Source of the DNA: an uncultured Flavobacteriaceae bacterium
GTDB taxonomy: Bacteria; Bacteroidota; Bacteroidia; Flavobacteriales; Flavobacteriaceae
Direction: 5' to 3'
Length of the DNA stretch: 64,000 nucleotides
Assembly: GCA_947488435.1 (NCBI GenBank)
Contig: CANKZG010000002.1
Span: 744,001 to 808,000, forward strand
The stretch's first letter is position 1. Every line of letters starts with the position of its first letter. This document shows positions 9,562-17,458 of the stretch, piece by piece. The notes under the pieces are model-generated. The model was not told the origin of the DNA. It made no database searches and saw only the letters and a list, made by a program, of their open reading frames with translations. A program made the position numbers and the translations under genes.

Positions 9562-11115
9562 ATGCGTCGTATCCTTTATATACTGCCTTTTATAGTTTTA
9601 CTACTACTGTGGAGTTCTTGTAGAAAGGATTTTAATTTTCAGGATAGCACAGGAAATCTCGTGTTTTCCAGAGATACGGTGTTCTTAGATACCATCTTTA
9701 GTACCATTGGCAGCAGTACACGCAGCTTAATGGTTTATAATCCTACCAATTCCGATATCAATATTCCAAATGTGCGTCTTGCCAAAGGATTATCTAGCAA
9801 TTACCGCCTTAATGTGGATGGAGAAGCGGGCAAAGAGTTTTTTAATGTTCCCCTTCTGGCCAAAGACAGTTTGTTTGTTTTTATAGAGACAACCGTTAAT
9901 TTGGAAGACCCAAATGTGAATACTTTATTAGATACTGACGCCATTTTATTTCATGCTAGTAGCAACATGATACAACAAGTAACCTTGGTTACTTTGGTAA
10001 AAAAAGCCATTCTGTTGTTTCCTGGTCAGCAAACCAATGGCGATACAGAAAGTATTTTATTGGGTACGGACGAAGCGGGTAATGAAATTCGAACTGCCGG
10101 ATTTGAATTGCAAGACGACGAATTAAATTTCACCAATACGCTACCTTACGTTATTTACGGCTATGCCAAGATACCGTCGGGAAAAGCATTGCAGGTAGAT
10201 GCCGGAGCTAGAGTACATTTTCATAAAGATTCAGGAATTCTGGTGGCAGCCGGAGCTTCCCTGCATGTCAATGGAAATTCTAGTATTGATACGTTGGCAT
10301 TAGAAAATGAAGTGATTTTTGAAGGAGATCGTTTAGAACCCGATTTTGCCAACGTCGATGGGCAATGGGGTGGCTTATGGTTTGCGAAAGGCAGTGCTGC
10401 TAATCGTATTACTCACCTAACACTCAAAAACGCCCGTATTGGAATTTTCATGGATGGCGATGGAAATTTTAACCAGGCGCATTTAGCGCTTAAAAATACT
10501 CAAATTTACAACAGTACGTTAGCCAATTTATGGGCTTCAAATTCTCGTATAACAGCGGAAAATTTACTGCTAGGTAGTGCCGGCGGACCTTCCTTGCGTT
10601 GCGAACTGGGAGGCACTTATCAATTTTATCACAGTACCATAGCGAATTACTGGTCCAGGGGGTTTAGATCTACGGCAGCAGTGCAGCTTAGCAATCAGGG
10701 GGAGGATAGTTTTGGACAACTGCAAACGGCAGACCTAATTCAGGCGCAATTTACCAATTGCATTATAGCAGGAAGTAAAAATCAAGAATTGCAATTGCAA
10801 GCTGATGCTAACGCTCTTTTTAACTTTAACTTTTCGCATTGTCTTTTGCAATTTGAGGATTCAGGCAATCAATTGACAAATAATGCGTTATATGATTTCG
10901 AAAACTCCCCATCCTACTATAAGATGTGGTTTAATACTGAGACAGGTTTTAAAGATGCACGAAATGGAGATTTTAGAATAAATGAGCTATCAACTGCTGT
11001 AAACAATGCCCAAATCGATACAGTTTTGCTCGTTCCCAAAGATATATTAGGTAGAGACCGAACTAATATGCCCGATATCGGGGCCTATATCCGTTGCATC
11101 CAAGACCCGTTTTAA
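9562..11115 (+). CDS. Lipoprotein with predicted right-handed parallel beta-helix
   Basis: 517 residues. I chose ATG 9562 because it opens a clean lipoprotein signal peptide (MRRILYILPFIVLLLLWSSC); an upstream in-frame start at 9457 would overlap the thioesterase gene and spoil it. The middle (about 200-400) has short hydrophobic-polar strands with N and G turns, such as VDAGARVHFHKDSGILVAAG and LTLKNARIGIFMDGDG, the look of a parallel beta-helix. The end reads LGRDRTNMPDIGAYI, a motif common at the C-terminus of such surface proteins in Bacteroidota. Ligand unknown. Confidence 0.8.
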   Translation: MRRILYILPFIVLLLLWSSCRKDFNFQDSTGNLVFSRDTVFLDTIFSTIGSSTRSLMVYNPTNSDINIPNVRLAKGLSSNYRLNVDGEAGKEFFNVPLLAKDSLFVFIETTVNLEDPNVNTLLDTDAILFHASSNMIQQVTLVTLVKKAILLFPGQQTNGDTESILLGTDEAGNEIRTAGFELQDDELNFTNTLPYVIYGYAKIPSGKALQVDAGARVHFHKDSGILVAAGASLHVNGNSSIDTLALENEVIFEGDRLEPDFANVDGQWGGLWFAKGSAANRITHLTLKNARIGIFMDGDGNFNQAHLALKNTQIYNSTLANLWASNSRITAENLLLGSAGGPSLRCELGGTYQFYHSTIANYWSRGFRSTAAVQLSNQGEDSFGQLQTADLIQAQFTNCIIAGSKNQELQLQADANALFNFNFSHCLLQFEDSGNQLTNNALYDFENSPSYYKMWFNTETGFKDARNGDFRINELSTAVNNAQIDTVLLVPKDILGRDRTNMPDIGAYIRCIQDPF

Positions 11116-11255
11116 TTCGTAATTAGTGATTTTAAGGAATTTCTTACAGGAATTCTTCATTTTCAGGGGATTACAGACCAAAACCTTAGATATTCTATGG
11201 TAAAACTATAGTCCTATCCTGCTAAGGATCACTAATTTGCATTAAAATTAAACTC

Positions 11256-11984
11256 ATGGAATATACCTACGCCATCATTGATTCCGACGCCACTTCAAAT
11301 TTGCAATTGCAGCATTTCTTAGAAGAGTATGGAGATTTTGAATGTACTGGGATGGCAAAAAGTAGCACCCAAGGGATAGATATCATTCTAAAGCATATGC
11401 CAAAGATTGTTTTTATTAACCTCAATGGCAATGCAGGTAGCTACTTTCAAATGGTATCTGAGTTACATCAGTATGTACAACACTTACCCATATTTATAGG
11501 AATCTCTAATAGTAAATTGCACGCTTACCAGGCTATAAAAAGTAATTTTTTCGATTATTGGTTACTTCCCTACAACGAGTTTGATATTCGTAAATCGTTG
11601 TTACGATTACGCAAGCAAATTCCATTACAAACCTCGCAAACCATTTGTTTAAAATCGTATAAAGATTTTAGGTATATCGATACCGATGAGATTTTATACC
11701 TAAAAGCAGATAACAATGCTACCGATTTTATCATGAAAGACGGCAATACGGTAAGTGCTTTTAAAACGTTGAAGACCTTTGAAGATAATCTTCCTAAGAA
11801 CTTTATTCGGGTACACCAGAGCTATATTTTAAATAGCAAGTATATTTCTCGTATCAATTATGGCAAATCTATTTGTGCACTTAACAACGAGAATGTAGAA
11901 CTGCCCTTCTCTAAATCTTATCTGGATAATGTAGATAGTTTAAAGAAAAAATTAGGGAAAAAGACGTTTTCTACCCTTAATTAA
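11256..11984 (+). CDS. LytTR-family DNA-binding response regulator with a degenerate receiver
   Basis: 242 residues: an N-terminal CheY-like receiver (1-120) and a C-terminal LytTR DNA-binding domain (about 135-235; ICLKSYKDFRYIDTDEILYL, FIRVHQSYILNSKYI). In the receiver the acceptor position after beta-3 reads VFINLNG, with Asn55 in place of Asp. The conserved Lys-Pro after beta-5 reads WLLPYN, with Leu104 in place of Lys. Phosphorylation is therefore unlikely, and the domain may respond by binding or dimerising. No kinase gene is directly attached; the next genes are a small lipoprotein and a TPR kinase pair. Confidence 0.85.
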   Translation: MEYTYAIIDSDATSNLQLQHFLEEYGDFECTGMAKSSTQGIDIILKHMPKIVFINLNGNAGSYFQMVSELHQYVQHLPIFIGISNSKLHAYQAIKSNFFDYWLLPYNEFDIRKSLLRLRKQIPLQTSQTICLKSYKDFRYIDTDEILYLKADNNATDFIMKDGNTVSAFKTLKTFEDNLPKNFIRVHQSYILNSKYISRINYGKSICALNNENVELPFSKSYLDNVDSLKKKLGKKTFSTLN

Positions 11985-12041
11985 TCAAATTCTCACAGAA
12001 ACTGCTGTTTTGCTCATAAAATTGGGGTGTTCACTAAAAGA

Positions 12042-12058
12042 ATTGTGGCTCCCACAAT
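12042..12058. repeat. Short perfect inverted repeat (possible operator or terminator stem)
   Basis: ATTGTGG-CTC-CCACAAT: 7-base arms and a 3-base centre, between the LytTR gene and the small lipoprotein gene. The T-run after it is poor (AATCTTTTG), so it could be a weak terminator for the LytTR gene or a binding site controlling the next gene. Confidence 0.35.
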
Positions 12059-12128
12059 AATCTTTTGTTGCCCTTTTATTTTCGTGTCAGTAATAAACTA
12101 AATCAAACATTAATTAAAGACGACGATT

Positions 12129-12278
12129 ATGAAAAAGATTTTATGCATTTTGGCAATAGCAGTAGTAAGTTTAGGAGCATTTTCTTGTGAGGCAGATACA
12201 AGTGAAAATGAGGTTTTGTTTGAAACTCAGGGTACAGATGGTGGAGTAAAAGATGGAGAAGGCTCAAGAGATGATTAA
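12129..12278 (+). CDS. Small acidic lipoprotein, 49 residues
   Basis: This short gene reads MKKILCILAIAVVSLGAFSC followed by an acidic tail of 29 residues rich in D, E and G and ending SRDD. The N-terminus is a standard lipoprotein signal peptide with Cys20 in the lipobox, so the mature product would be a lipidated peptide of 30 residues. I know no function. It sits 145 bases after the LytTR regulator and is followed by a strong terminator and the TPR histidine kinase. The context suggests an envelope signal or sensor partner, but that is inference. Confidence 0.7.
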   Translation: MKKILCILAIAVVSLGAFSCEADTSENEVLFETQGTDGGVKDGEGSRDD

Positions 12279-12306
12279 AATAGGATACTGATTATTATAT
12301 ATAATC

Positions 12307-12344
12307 AAGTCTCAAACTTTTATTTGTTTGAGACTTTTTTTTTT
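12307..12344 (+). terminator. Strong intrinsic terminator between small lipoprotein and TPR kinase
   Basis: Stem AAGTCTCAAAC / GTTTGAGACTT (11 bp), 8-base loop, then a run of T to 12344. It lies only 31 bases before the kinase ATG. No perfect -7 box is visible after it, so kinase expression may depend on read-through. Confidence 0.85.
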
Positions 12345-12374
12345 ACCTTGCTTTTAGATATTAATCTTTTGTTT

Positions 12375-14468
12375 ATGAAGTCAAAATTTCATTTAATTTA
12401 TTATGTCCTACTTTCTTTATTTTTAGGATGCAATGAATCTCGCGAGACTTCTTCAAGAGACCAAGTAATTAATGATTCTGATAGTTTATCAATATGGATG
12501 GATAATGGAAAGAATTCTAAATTATCAAAATTAGAAAGGTTGGAAAATCTTTCTAAAGTATTTTCAACAATAGAAAGAATAGAAAGTGATTCCTTAAAAA
12601 ATAATTATTATTCAAAACTCTCTCTTTCTTATTTAGGTTTAAGAGATTCACTCCAATTTAGAAAAGCAAATAATAAATCCATAATTTATTCCAAAAATCT
12701 TGGTGACTCGATTAAGTTAGCTGAATCATATTGGGATTTATCATTATTTTTTAGTCGAAATAACATTAAAGATAGTGCTTACTATAACTATAAAAACGCT
12801 CAAAAAATATTTGAAGCCATCGAAAATAATTTTTTATCTGCTAGAATGCTGTATAATATGGCAGTAGTTCAATCGGATATTAAAGATTATACCGGAAGTG
12901 AAATTAATTTGATAAAAGCAGTAAGCTTATTTAAACAATTAAAGAATAATAGAAGATTATATAGTTGTTATAATTTATTAGGTCTAATAACCTTAGAATT
13001 AAATGAATATGATAGAGCTATTGAATATAACAATATAGCTTTAACATATCTTAGGAAAGTTACTAAATCAGGGAGAAGAACGTATCAAGAGAGAACATTA
13101 AATAATATCGGTTGGATTTATCAAGAACAAGAGAAGTATGATCTAGCTGTGGAAACTTTTGAGGAGGTCTTTAAAAGTGATAGTTTGATTTATAAAGACC
13201 CCATATTATACTCCACAACCCTAGCCAATAGCGCATACAGTAAACTGCAACTTGGGCAAACTGATGATGATGTGGAGTTCTCAATTAATAAAGCCATTAA
13301 AATCAAAGATAGTCTCCAAGATTATAGAGGGCTCTCGCTAAATTATTATTATTTATCTCAGTACTTCCTAACTAAAAAGGATACAGTAGCGGCTATTACC
13401 AATGCTAAAACATCAATGACCTTTGCCAAACAAAGTACCAATAACAAACGACTCTTAGAAGTATTGAAGTTAATGCCGATGATTGATAAGGCAAATGCTT
13501 TGGATTACACGCAACATTATGCTCGGTTAACGGATAGCTTACAAATTGCGGATCGGCGTACACGCGATAAGTTTACCCGAATTCAATTTGAAACGGACGA
13601 AGTAGAAGCTAAAAATGTTCTTTTAGCACGACAACAGCAGCTTTTGATTGGTATTGTTATTGGTCTGGTACTTTTGGCATTATCCATTTACATCATCATT
13701 TCACAACGGATTAAAAATCAAAAGCTTAAATTTTTACAATCCCAACAAGAAAGCAATCAGGAGATTTTTAACTTAATGCTTTCGCAAAACCAAAAGCTGG
13801 AAGAAGGAAAGCAAATTGAGCAAAAACGCATTTCGGAAGAATTGCACGATGGTATTTTAGGGCAAATGCTTGGGGTACGGCTTATCCTTACAGGCCTCAA
13901 TAAGAAAACCGATGAGGCCTCTATCGGGCAGCGCGCCGAGTTCATAAAGAAATTACAACAATTGGAAGAAGAAGTTCGTACAATTTCTCATGAATTAAAT
14001 GATGCTTCCTATCAAAAAATTCATAATTTTATAAGCTCAATACAAGACCTGATTACCACCATTAATGCTTCGGCAGAACTAAATTGCGAGTTTACACATG
14101 ATGGCGGCGTAGATTGGGATCAATTGAGTGGAGAGGTGAAGATTAATGTATATCGCATTGTGCAGGAAAGCATTCAAAATACTATTAAGCATGCACAGGC
14201 GACCTATGTAAAGGTGAATTTTGCAGCTTCAGAAATTGGTTTTAGCGTTACCATTGCTGATGATGGTATTGGCTTTGAAACAAAAAAGGGCAAGAAAGGT
14301 ATTGGTCTTAAAAATATTATTTCGAGGGTACACAAAATTAATGGAGCATTGGATATCCAAAGTAGTCCTGGTAATGGTACTACGATCAGTATAGAAACTC
14401 CGGGTCCGGAATTATGGAACCTGAAAGATCCATCAATCCTTCCTCCGCTTAAGGAAGGTATTATTTAA
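12375..14468 (+). CDS. TPR-containing sensor histidine kinase (HisKA_3 type) with lipoprotein-like N-terminus
   Basis: 697 residues from the ATG at 12375; an in-frame start at 12324 would lie inside the terminator. The N-terminus is a lipoprotein-type signal (LSLFLGC, Cys19). TPR-like helical repeats fill about residues 60-400, then one membrane segment (LLIGIVIGLVLLALSIYIII, about 422-445), a short coiled coil, the HisKA_3 phosphoacceptor motif RISEELHDGILG (His near 491) and a HATPase_c domain (ESIQNTIKHA, DDGIGFETKKGKKGIGL). This is the NarL-partner kinase class, and the matching regulator follows 26 bases downstream. The sensor half is clearly more AT-rich than the kinase half. Confidence 0.9.
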   Translation: MKSKFHLIYYVLLSLFLGCNESRETSSRDQVINDSDSLSIWMDNGKNSKLSKLERLENLSKVFSTIERIESDSLKNNYYSKLSLSYLGLRDSLQFRKANNKSIIYSKNLGDSIKLAESYWDLSLFFSRNNIKDSAYYNYKNAQKIFEAIENNFLSARMLYNMAVVQSDIKDYTGSEINLIKAVSLFKQLKNNRRLYSCYNLLGLITLELNEYDRAIEYNNIALTYLRKVTKSGRRTYQERTLNNIGWIYQEQEKYDLAVETFEEVFKSDSLIYKDPILYSTTLANSAYSKLQLGQTDDDVEFSINKAIKIKDSLQDYRGLSLNYYYLSQYFLTKKDTVAAITNAKTSMTFAKQSTNNKRLLEVLKLMPMIDKANALDYTQHYARLTDSLQIADRRTRDKFTRIQFETDEVEAKNVLLARQQQLLIGIVIGLVLLALSIYIIISQRIKNQKLKFLQSQQESNQEIFNLMLSQNQKLEEGKQIEQKRISEELHDGILGQMLGVRLILTGLNKKTDEASIGQRAEFIKKLQQLEEEVRTISHELNDASYQKIHNFISSIQDLITTINASAELNCEFTHDGGVDWDQLSGEVKINVYRIVQESIQNTIKHAQATYVKVNFAASEIGFSVTIADDGIGFETKKGKKGIGLKNIISRVHKINGALDIQSSPGNGTTISIETPGPELWNLKDPSILPPLKEGII

Positions 14469-14494
14469 TAAGTTGAATTAGAATCAAGGCGGAA

Positions 14495-15163
14495 ATGAAA
14501 ACTTTACGCATCCTGGCGGTAGACGATCATGAAATGACTACTATAGGATACAAATACATTTTAGAAGATATTAATTTTACTTCCTTTGAGGTAGAAATGG
14601 ATACGGCCAAAACCTTTGAAGCGGGAAAACGTAAAATCGAAGAATCGGCTGCCTCTTTTCGCTACGATATCATTCTTTTAGATATACAGTTAAGTGGTAC
14701 CGGAGAAGAACCACCCAAATCCGGAGAAGATTTAGGTATTATTGCGCGAAAAGTAGTACCAGAATCTAAAATTGTTTTCATGTCTTCCTTCAGCGACAAT
14801 TTTCGAATTAATAGCATCTTACAAACCGTAAATCCGGATGGATATATGGTGAAATCGGAAATTGACAGCAACACGCTAAGGGATATGGTGCAAACCGTAA
14901 TGAAACAACCTCCATATTATACCCAAAAAGCTTTAGTCGCCATTCGAAAAAAAATGGCCAACAGCATTCCACTAGACGATAACGATCGTAAAATTTTGTA
15001 CTACCTCTCCATTGGAACTAAAACCAAAGATATGGTAGACCATATTAACTTGTCGCTTCCAGGTATCGAGAACCGGAAACGAACTTTAAAAACACTGTTT
15101 GGTATTGAGCGTCAAAACGATCAGGCATTAATTACGGAAGCAAAGAACAGGGGTTTTATTTAA
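14495..15163 (+). CDS. NarL/FixJ-like response regulator
   Basis: 222 residues. The receiver domain keeps the acidic pair (AVDDHE, 9-12), the phosphoacceptor Asp63 in ILLDIQLSG, and Lys in DGYMVKSEI. The C-terminal region (about 155-222) is a helix-turn-helix of LuxR-like shape (DRKILYYLSIGTKTKDMV, SLPGIENRKRTLKTLFGI), somewhat divergent from the usual LuxR consensus. It is the cognate partner of the TPR kinase directly upstream, in the same transcription unit. Confidence 0.88.
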   Translation: MKTLRILAVDDHEMTTIGYKYILEDINFTSFEVEMDTAKTFEAGKRKIEESAASFRYDIILLDIQLSGTGEEPPKSGEDLGIIARKVVPESKIVFMSSFSDNFRINSILQTVNPDGYMVKSEIDSNTLRDMVQTVMKQPPYYTQKALVAIRKKMANSIPLDDNDRKILYYLSIGTKTKDMVDHINLSLPGIENRKRTLKTLFGIERQNDQALITEAKNRGFI

Positions 15164-15300
15164 AAGTTAAGAATACTTACTAACGTTTGTAAGTGCAAAA
15201 AACATACAAAATAGTGTTTTTTCTTACATTTTTGTGTTAATTTTACAAAAACCTTAATTTTTCTATGGTTTTTATATAGCCCTCTGCTCTTTAAATAATC

Positions 15301-15308
15301 TACATTTG
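15301..15308 (+). promoter_or_regulatory. Putative -7 promoter box TACATTTG
   Basis: TACATTTG fits TAnnTTTG and lies 21 bases before the ATG at 15329. No -33 TTG is seen at the expected position. Confidence 0.35.
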
Positions 15309-15328
15309 TTTTGATGCTGCTAAACTAA

Positions 15329-15994
15329 ATGTTATTAGAGATGTTTAAACACAATATTCCACATAGGTCAGATCGGGATTATACTATCGTAGGGTTAGAG
15401 CGTTTCCAAAATCAACTGGAACGCAATTTTTTTTCTAAAGTTACCATCAAATCCAACGGAAAACCGGACACGCAAGAAAGTTTAATCTTAGATATTAATT
15501 CTAACTTTTCTTTTGAAGAAGCGATTTATAATATTCGTAATTTTTCGGATGTGTTTACAGATCCTTCCAATCAAATTACATTTTCATTTCACGATGCTTT
15601 TAAGGAATTGTTAGCGGAGAATGAACTTGCTATGGATATTGAAGAATTGTATATCACATTTAGCGACACTTCAATAATTGTACAACGCATCTATGAACAC
15701 AGCATACCCGAACAAATTGAAAATATTTTTAAAGCAGTAATTCAGCATAGTGCTTTTTTAACCAAAGGAATGACCGAAGTTCCCTTTGAAATTTACGTTC
15801 CTATTTTTGAGCAGGTAAATCTTGCCGGAGATGAAGAACTTATAGAAAGCACCTCTGATTTAATGATCTACAAAAACACCAAAAATGATTACTTCGGTTT
15901 CTGGGGCTTGTATTTTGATTCAGAAGAGAACGCCGTTATTTACGATCTAAAAAACAAATCTTTTATTAAAGCAGATTTGTTTACCTATCATTGA
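15329..15994 (+). CDS. Hypothetical protein
   Basis: 221 residues that I do not recognise. It has no signal peptide, membrane segment or known motif. The composition is acidic, with mixed alpha/beta character (LILDINSNFSFEEAIYNIRN; VIYDLKNKSFIKADLFTYH at the C-terminus). An alternative start is the ATG at 15341. It stands alone after the two-component operon with its own putative -7 box, and converges on glyA. It is probably a cytoplasmic protein of unknown role. Confidence 0.7.
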   Translation: MLLEMFKHNIPHRSDRDYTIVGLERFQNQLERNFFSKVTIKSNGKPDTQESLILDINSNFSFEEAIYNIRNFSDVFTDPSNQITFSFHDAFKELLAENELAMDIEELYITFSDTSIIVQRIYEHSIPEQIENIFKAVIQHSAFLTKGMTEVPFEIYVPIFEQVNLAGDEELIESTSDLMIYKNTKNDYFGFWGLYFDSEENAVIYDLKNKSFIKADLFTYH

Positions 15995-16040
15995 TAAGGG
16001 GTTAAAAAATTCTAGAGTATCCCCCAAATTTAACCTTATC
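15993..16040. repeat. Imperfect inverted repeat between convergent genes
   Basis: GATAAGGGGTTAAA at 15993-16006 pairs with TTTAACCTTATC at 16029-16040, with a two-base bulge. There is no T-run, so it may be a weak bidirectional terminator or a 3' stabilising hairpin for the unknown gene and glyA. Confidence 0.35.
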
Positions 16041-16072
16041 TATGACAGTGCCTCTGTGTGAAACAGATTCGG

Positions 16073-17347
16073 TTACGCCTTAAATAAGGGTAAGTGACTC
16101 ATCAAAGCATTTACCTTTTGGCGTACTCCGGAAATCACTGCCTCATCTTCCCAGTTCATAAGTACTTCATCTACAAAATCTACCACAGTAGCCATATCAC
16201 TTTCTTTCAATCCTCGTGTAGTAATCGCTGAAGTTCCAAAACGTATTCCTGAAGTTACAAAGGGAGATTTATCGTCAAAAGGCACCATATTTTTATTGGC
16301 TGTAATATCTGCTTTCACCAATGCCTTTTCGGCATCTTTCCCAGTGATATTTTTATTTCTGAGATCAATGAGCATCATATGATTGTCTGTTCCCTGCGAA
16401 ATAATTTTATAGCCTTTGGCTACTAATGCAGCGGCCATAGCGGCGGCATTTTTTTTCACTTGTAACATATAATGTAAAAAATCATCGGTAAGCGCTTCCC
16501 CAAAAGCTATGGCCTTTGCAGCAATAATATGTTCAAGCGGCCCTCCTTGATTTCCAGGAAAAACAGCAAGATCTACAAGGGCTGACATTTTACGAAGATT
16601 ACCATTTTTTAATCGAATGCCAAAAGGGTTTTCGAAATCCTCACCCATTAATATCAATCCTCCTCTTGGTCCTCTAAGCGTCTTATGCGTTGTAGTAGTA
16701 ACAAAGTGACAATGTGGAATAGGATCGTTTAGTATTCCTTTCGCTATTAGCCCTGCAGGATGTGCAATATCTGCCAACAATAGTGCATCTACACTATCCG
16801 CAATCTCTCTGAATCGTGCAAAATCCATATCGCGGGAATAGGCAGAAGCTCCGGCAATAATCAATTTGGGTTTTTCTTGTGTTGCGATCTCTTGGATCCT
16901 ATCATAATTCAACACTCCCGTCGCTTCATCAACGCCATAAAAAACAGGATTGTATAATTTTCCAGAGAAGTTCACCGGAGAACCATGTGTTAAATGTCCT
17001 CCATGTGCTAGATCAAAACCTAGAATTTTATCTCCAGGTTTTAAGCAGGCATGAAATACTGAGGCATTTGCTTGAGATCCCGAATGCGGTTGCACATTGG
17101 CATAAACAGCTCCAAAAAGTTCTTTAGCACGATCAATGGCAAGTTGTTCTACCTGATCTACCACCTCGCATCCCCCGTAATAACGTTTTCCGGGATATCC
17201 TTCCGCATATTTATTGGTAAGTACCGAACCTGCAGCCTCCATTACCTGAGGACTGGTAAAATTCTCCGAAGCAATAAGTTCTATCCCCTCCAATTGACGC
17301 TTTTCTTCAGCAGAGATTAAATCAAAAATTTGTGTGTCACGTGCCAT
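16073..17347 (-). CDS. glyA: Serine hydroxymethyltransferase
   Basis: A PLP enzyme of 424 residues that interconverts serine and glycine and feeds one-carbon units to tetrahydrofolate. The start of the family is seen in [16 protein letters not shown] and [26 protein letters not shown] forms part of the substrate site. The PLP lysine is in [15 protein letters not shown]. The start at 17347 (MARD) fits the family; in-frame ATGs at 17350 and 17359 would add one or four residues. A -7 box lies at 17375-17382. Confidence 0.96.
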   Translation of the reverse strand: MARDTQIFDLISAEEKRQLEGIELIASENFTSPQVMEAAGSVLTNKYAEGYPGKRYYGGCEVVDQVEQLAIDRAKELFGAVYANVQPHSGSQANASVFHACLKPGDKILGFDLAHGGHLTHGSPVNFSGKLYNPVFYGVDEATGVLNYDRIQEIATQEKPKLIIAGASAYSRDMDFARFREIADSVDALLLADIAHPAGLIAKGILNDPIPHCHFVTTTTHKTLRGPRGGLILMGEDFENPFGIRLKNGNLRKMSALVDLAVFPGNQGGPLEHIIAAKAIAFGEALTDDFLHYMLQVKKNAAAMAAALVAKGYKIISQGTDNHMMLIDLRNKNITGKDAEKALVKADITANKNMVPFDDKSPFVTSGIRFGTSAITTRGLKESDMATVVDFVDEVLMNWEDEAVISGVRQKVNALMSHLPLFKA

Positions 17348-17374
17348 CATAAAATTCATGTGTTAAATACGGCG

Positions 17375-17382
17375 CAAAAATA
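17375..17382 (-). promoter_or_regulatory. Putative -7 promoter box TATTTTTG for glyA
   Basis: On the minus strand TATTTTTG matches TAnnTTTG; transcription would begin near 17369. It lies back to back with a plus-strand box for fahA. Confidence 0.35.
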
Positions 17383-17414
17383 CAAATTGAGAATCTTTAA
17401 TCCAGATAAAATAA

Positions 17415-17422
17415 TATATTTG
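17415..17422 (+). promoter_or_regulatory. Putative -7 promoter box TATATTTG for fahA
   Basis: TATATTTG matches TAnnTTTG, 37 bases before the ATG of fahA. The -33 region is not convincing. Confidence 0.35.
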
Positions 17423-17458
17423 ATTGGAAATTTATTAAACACCAATTAACAATCTCAT

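Noticed and set aside
11216-11229. Inverted repeat ATCCT-N4-AGGAT before the LytTR gene
   Set aside because: Arms of five bases are expected by chance in this AT-rich gap.
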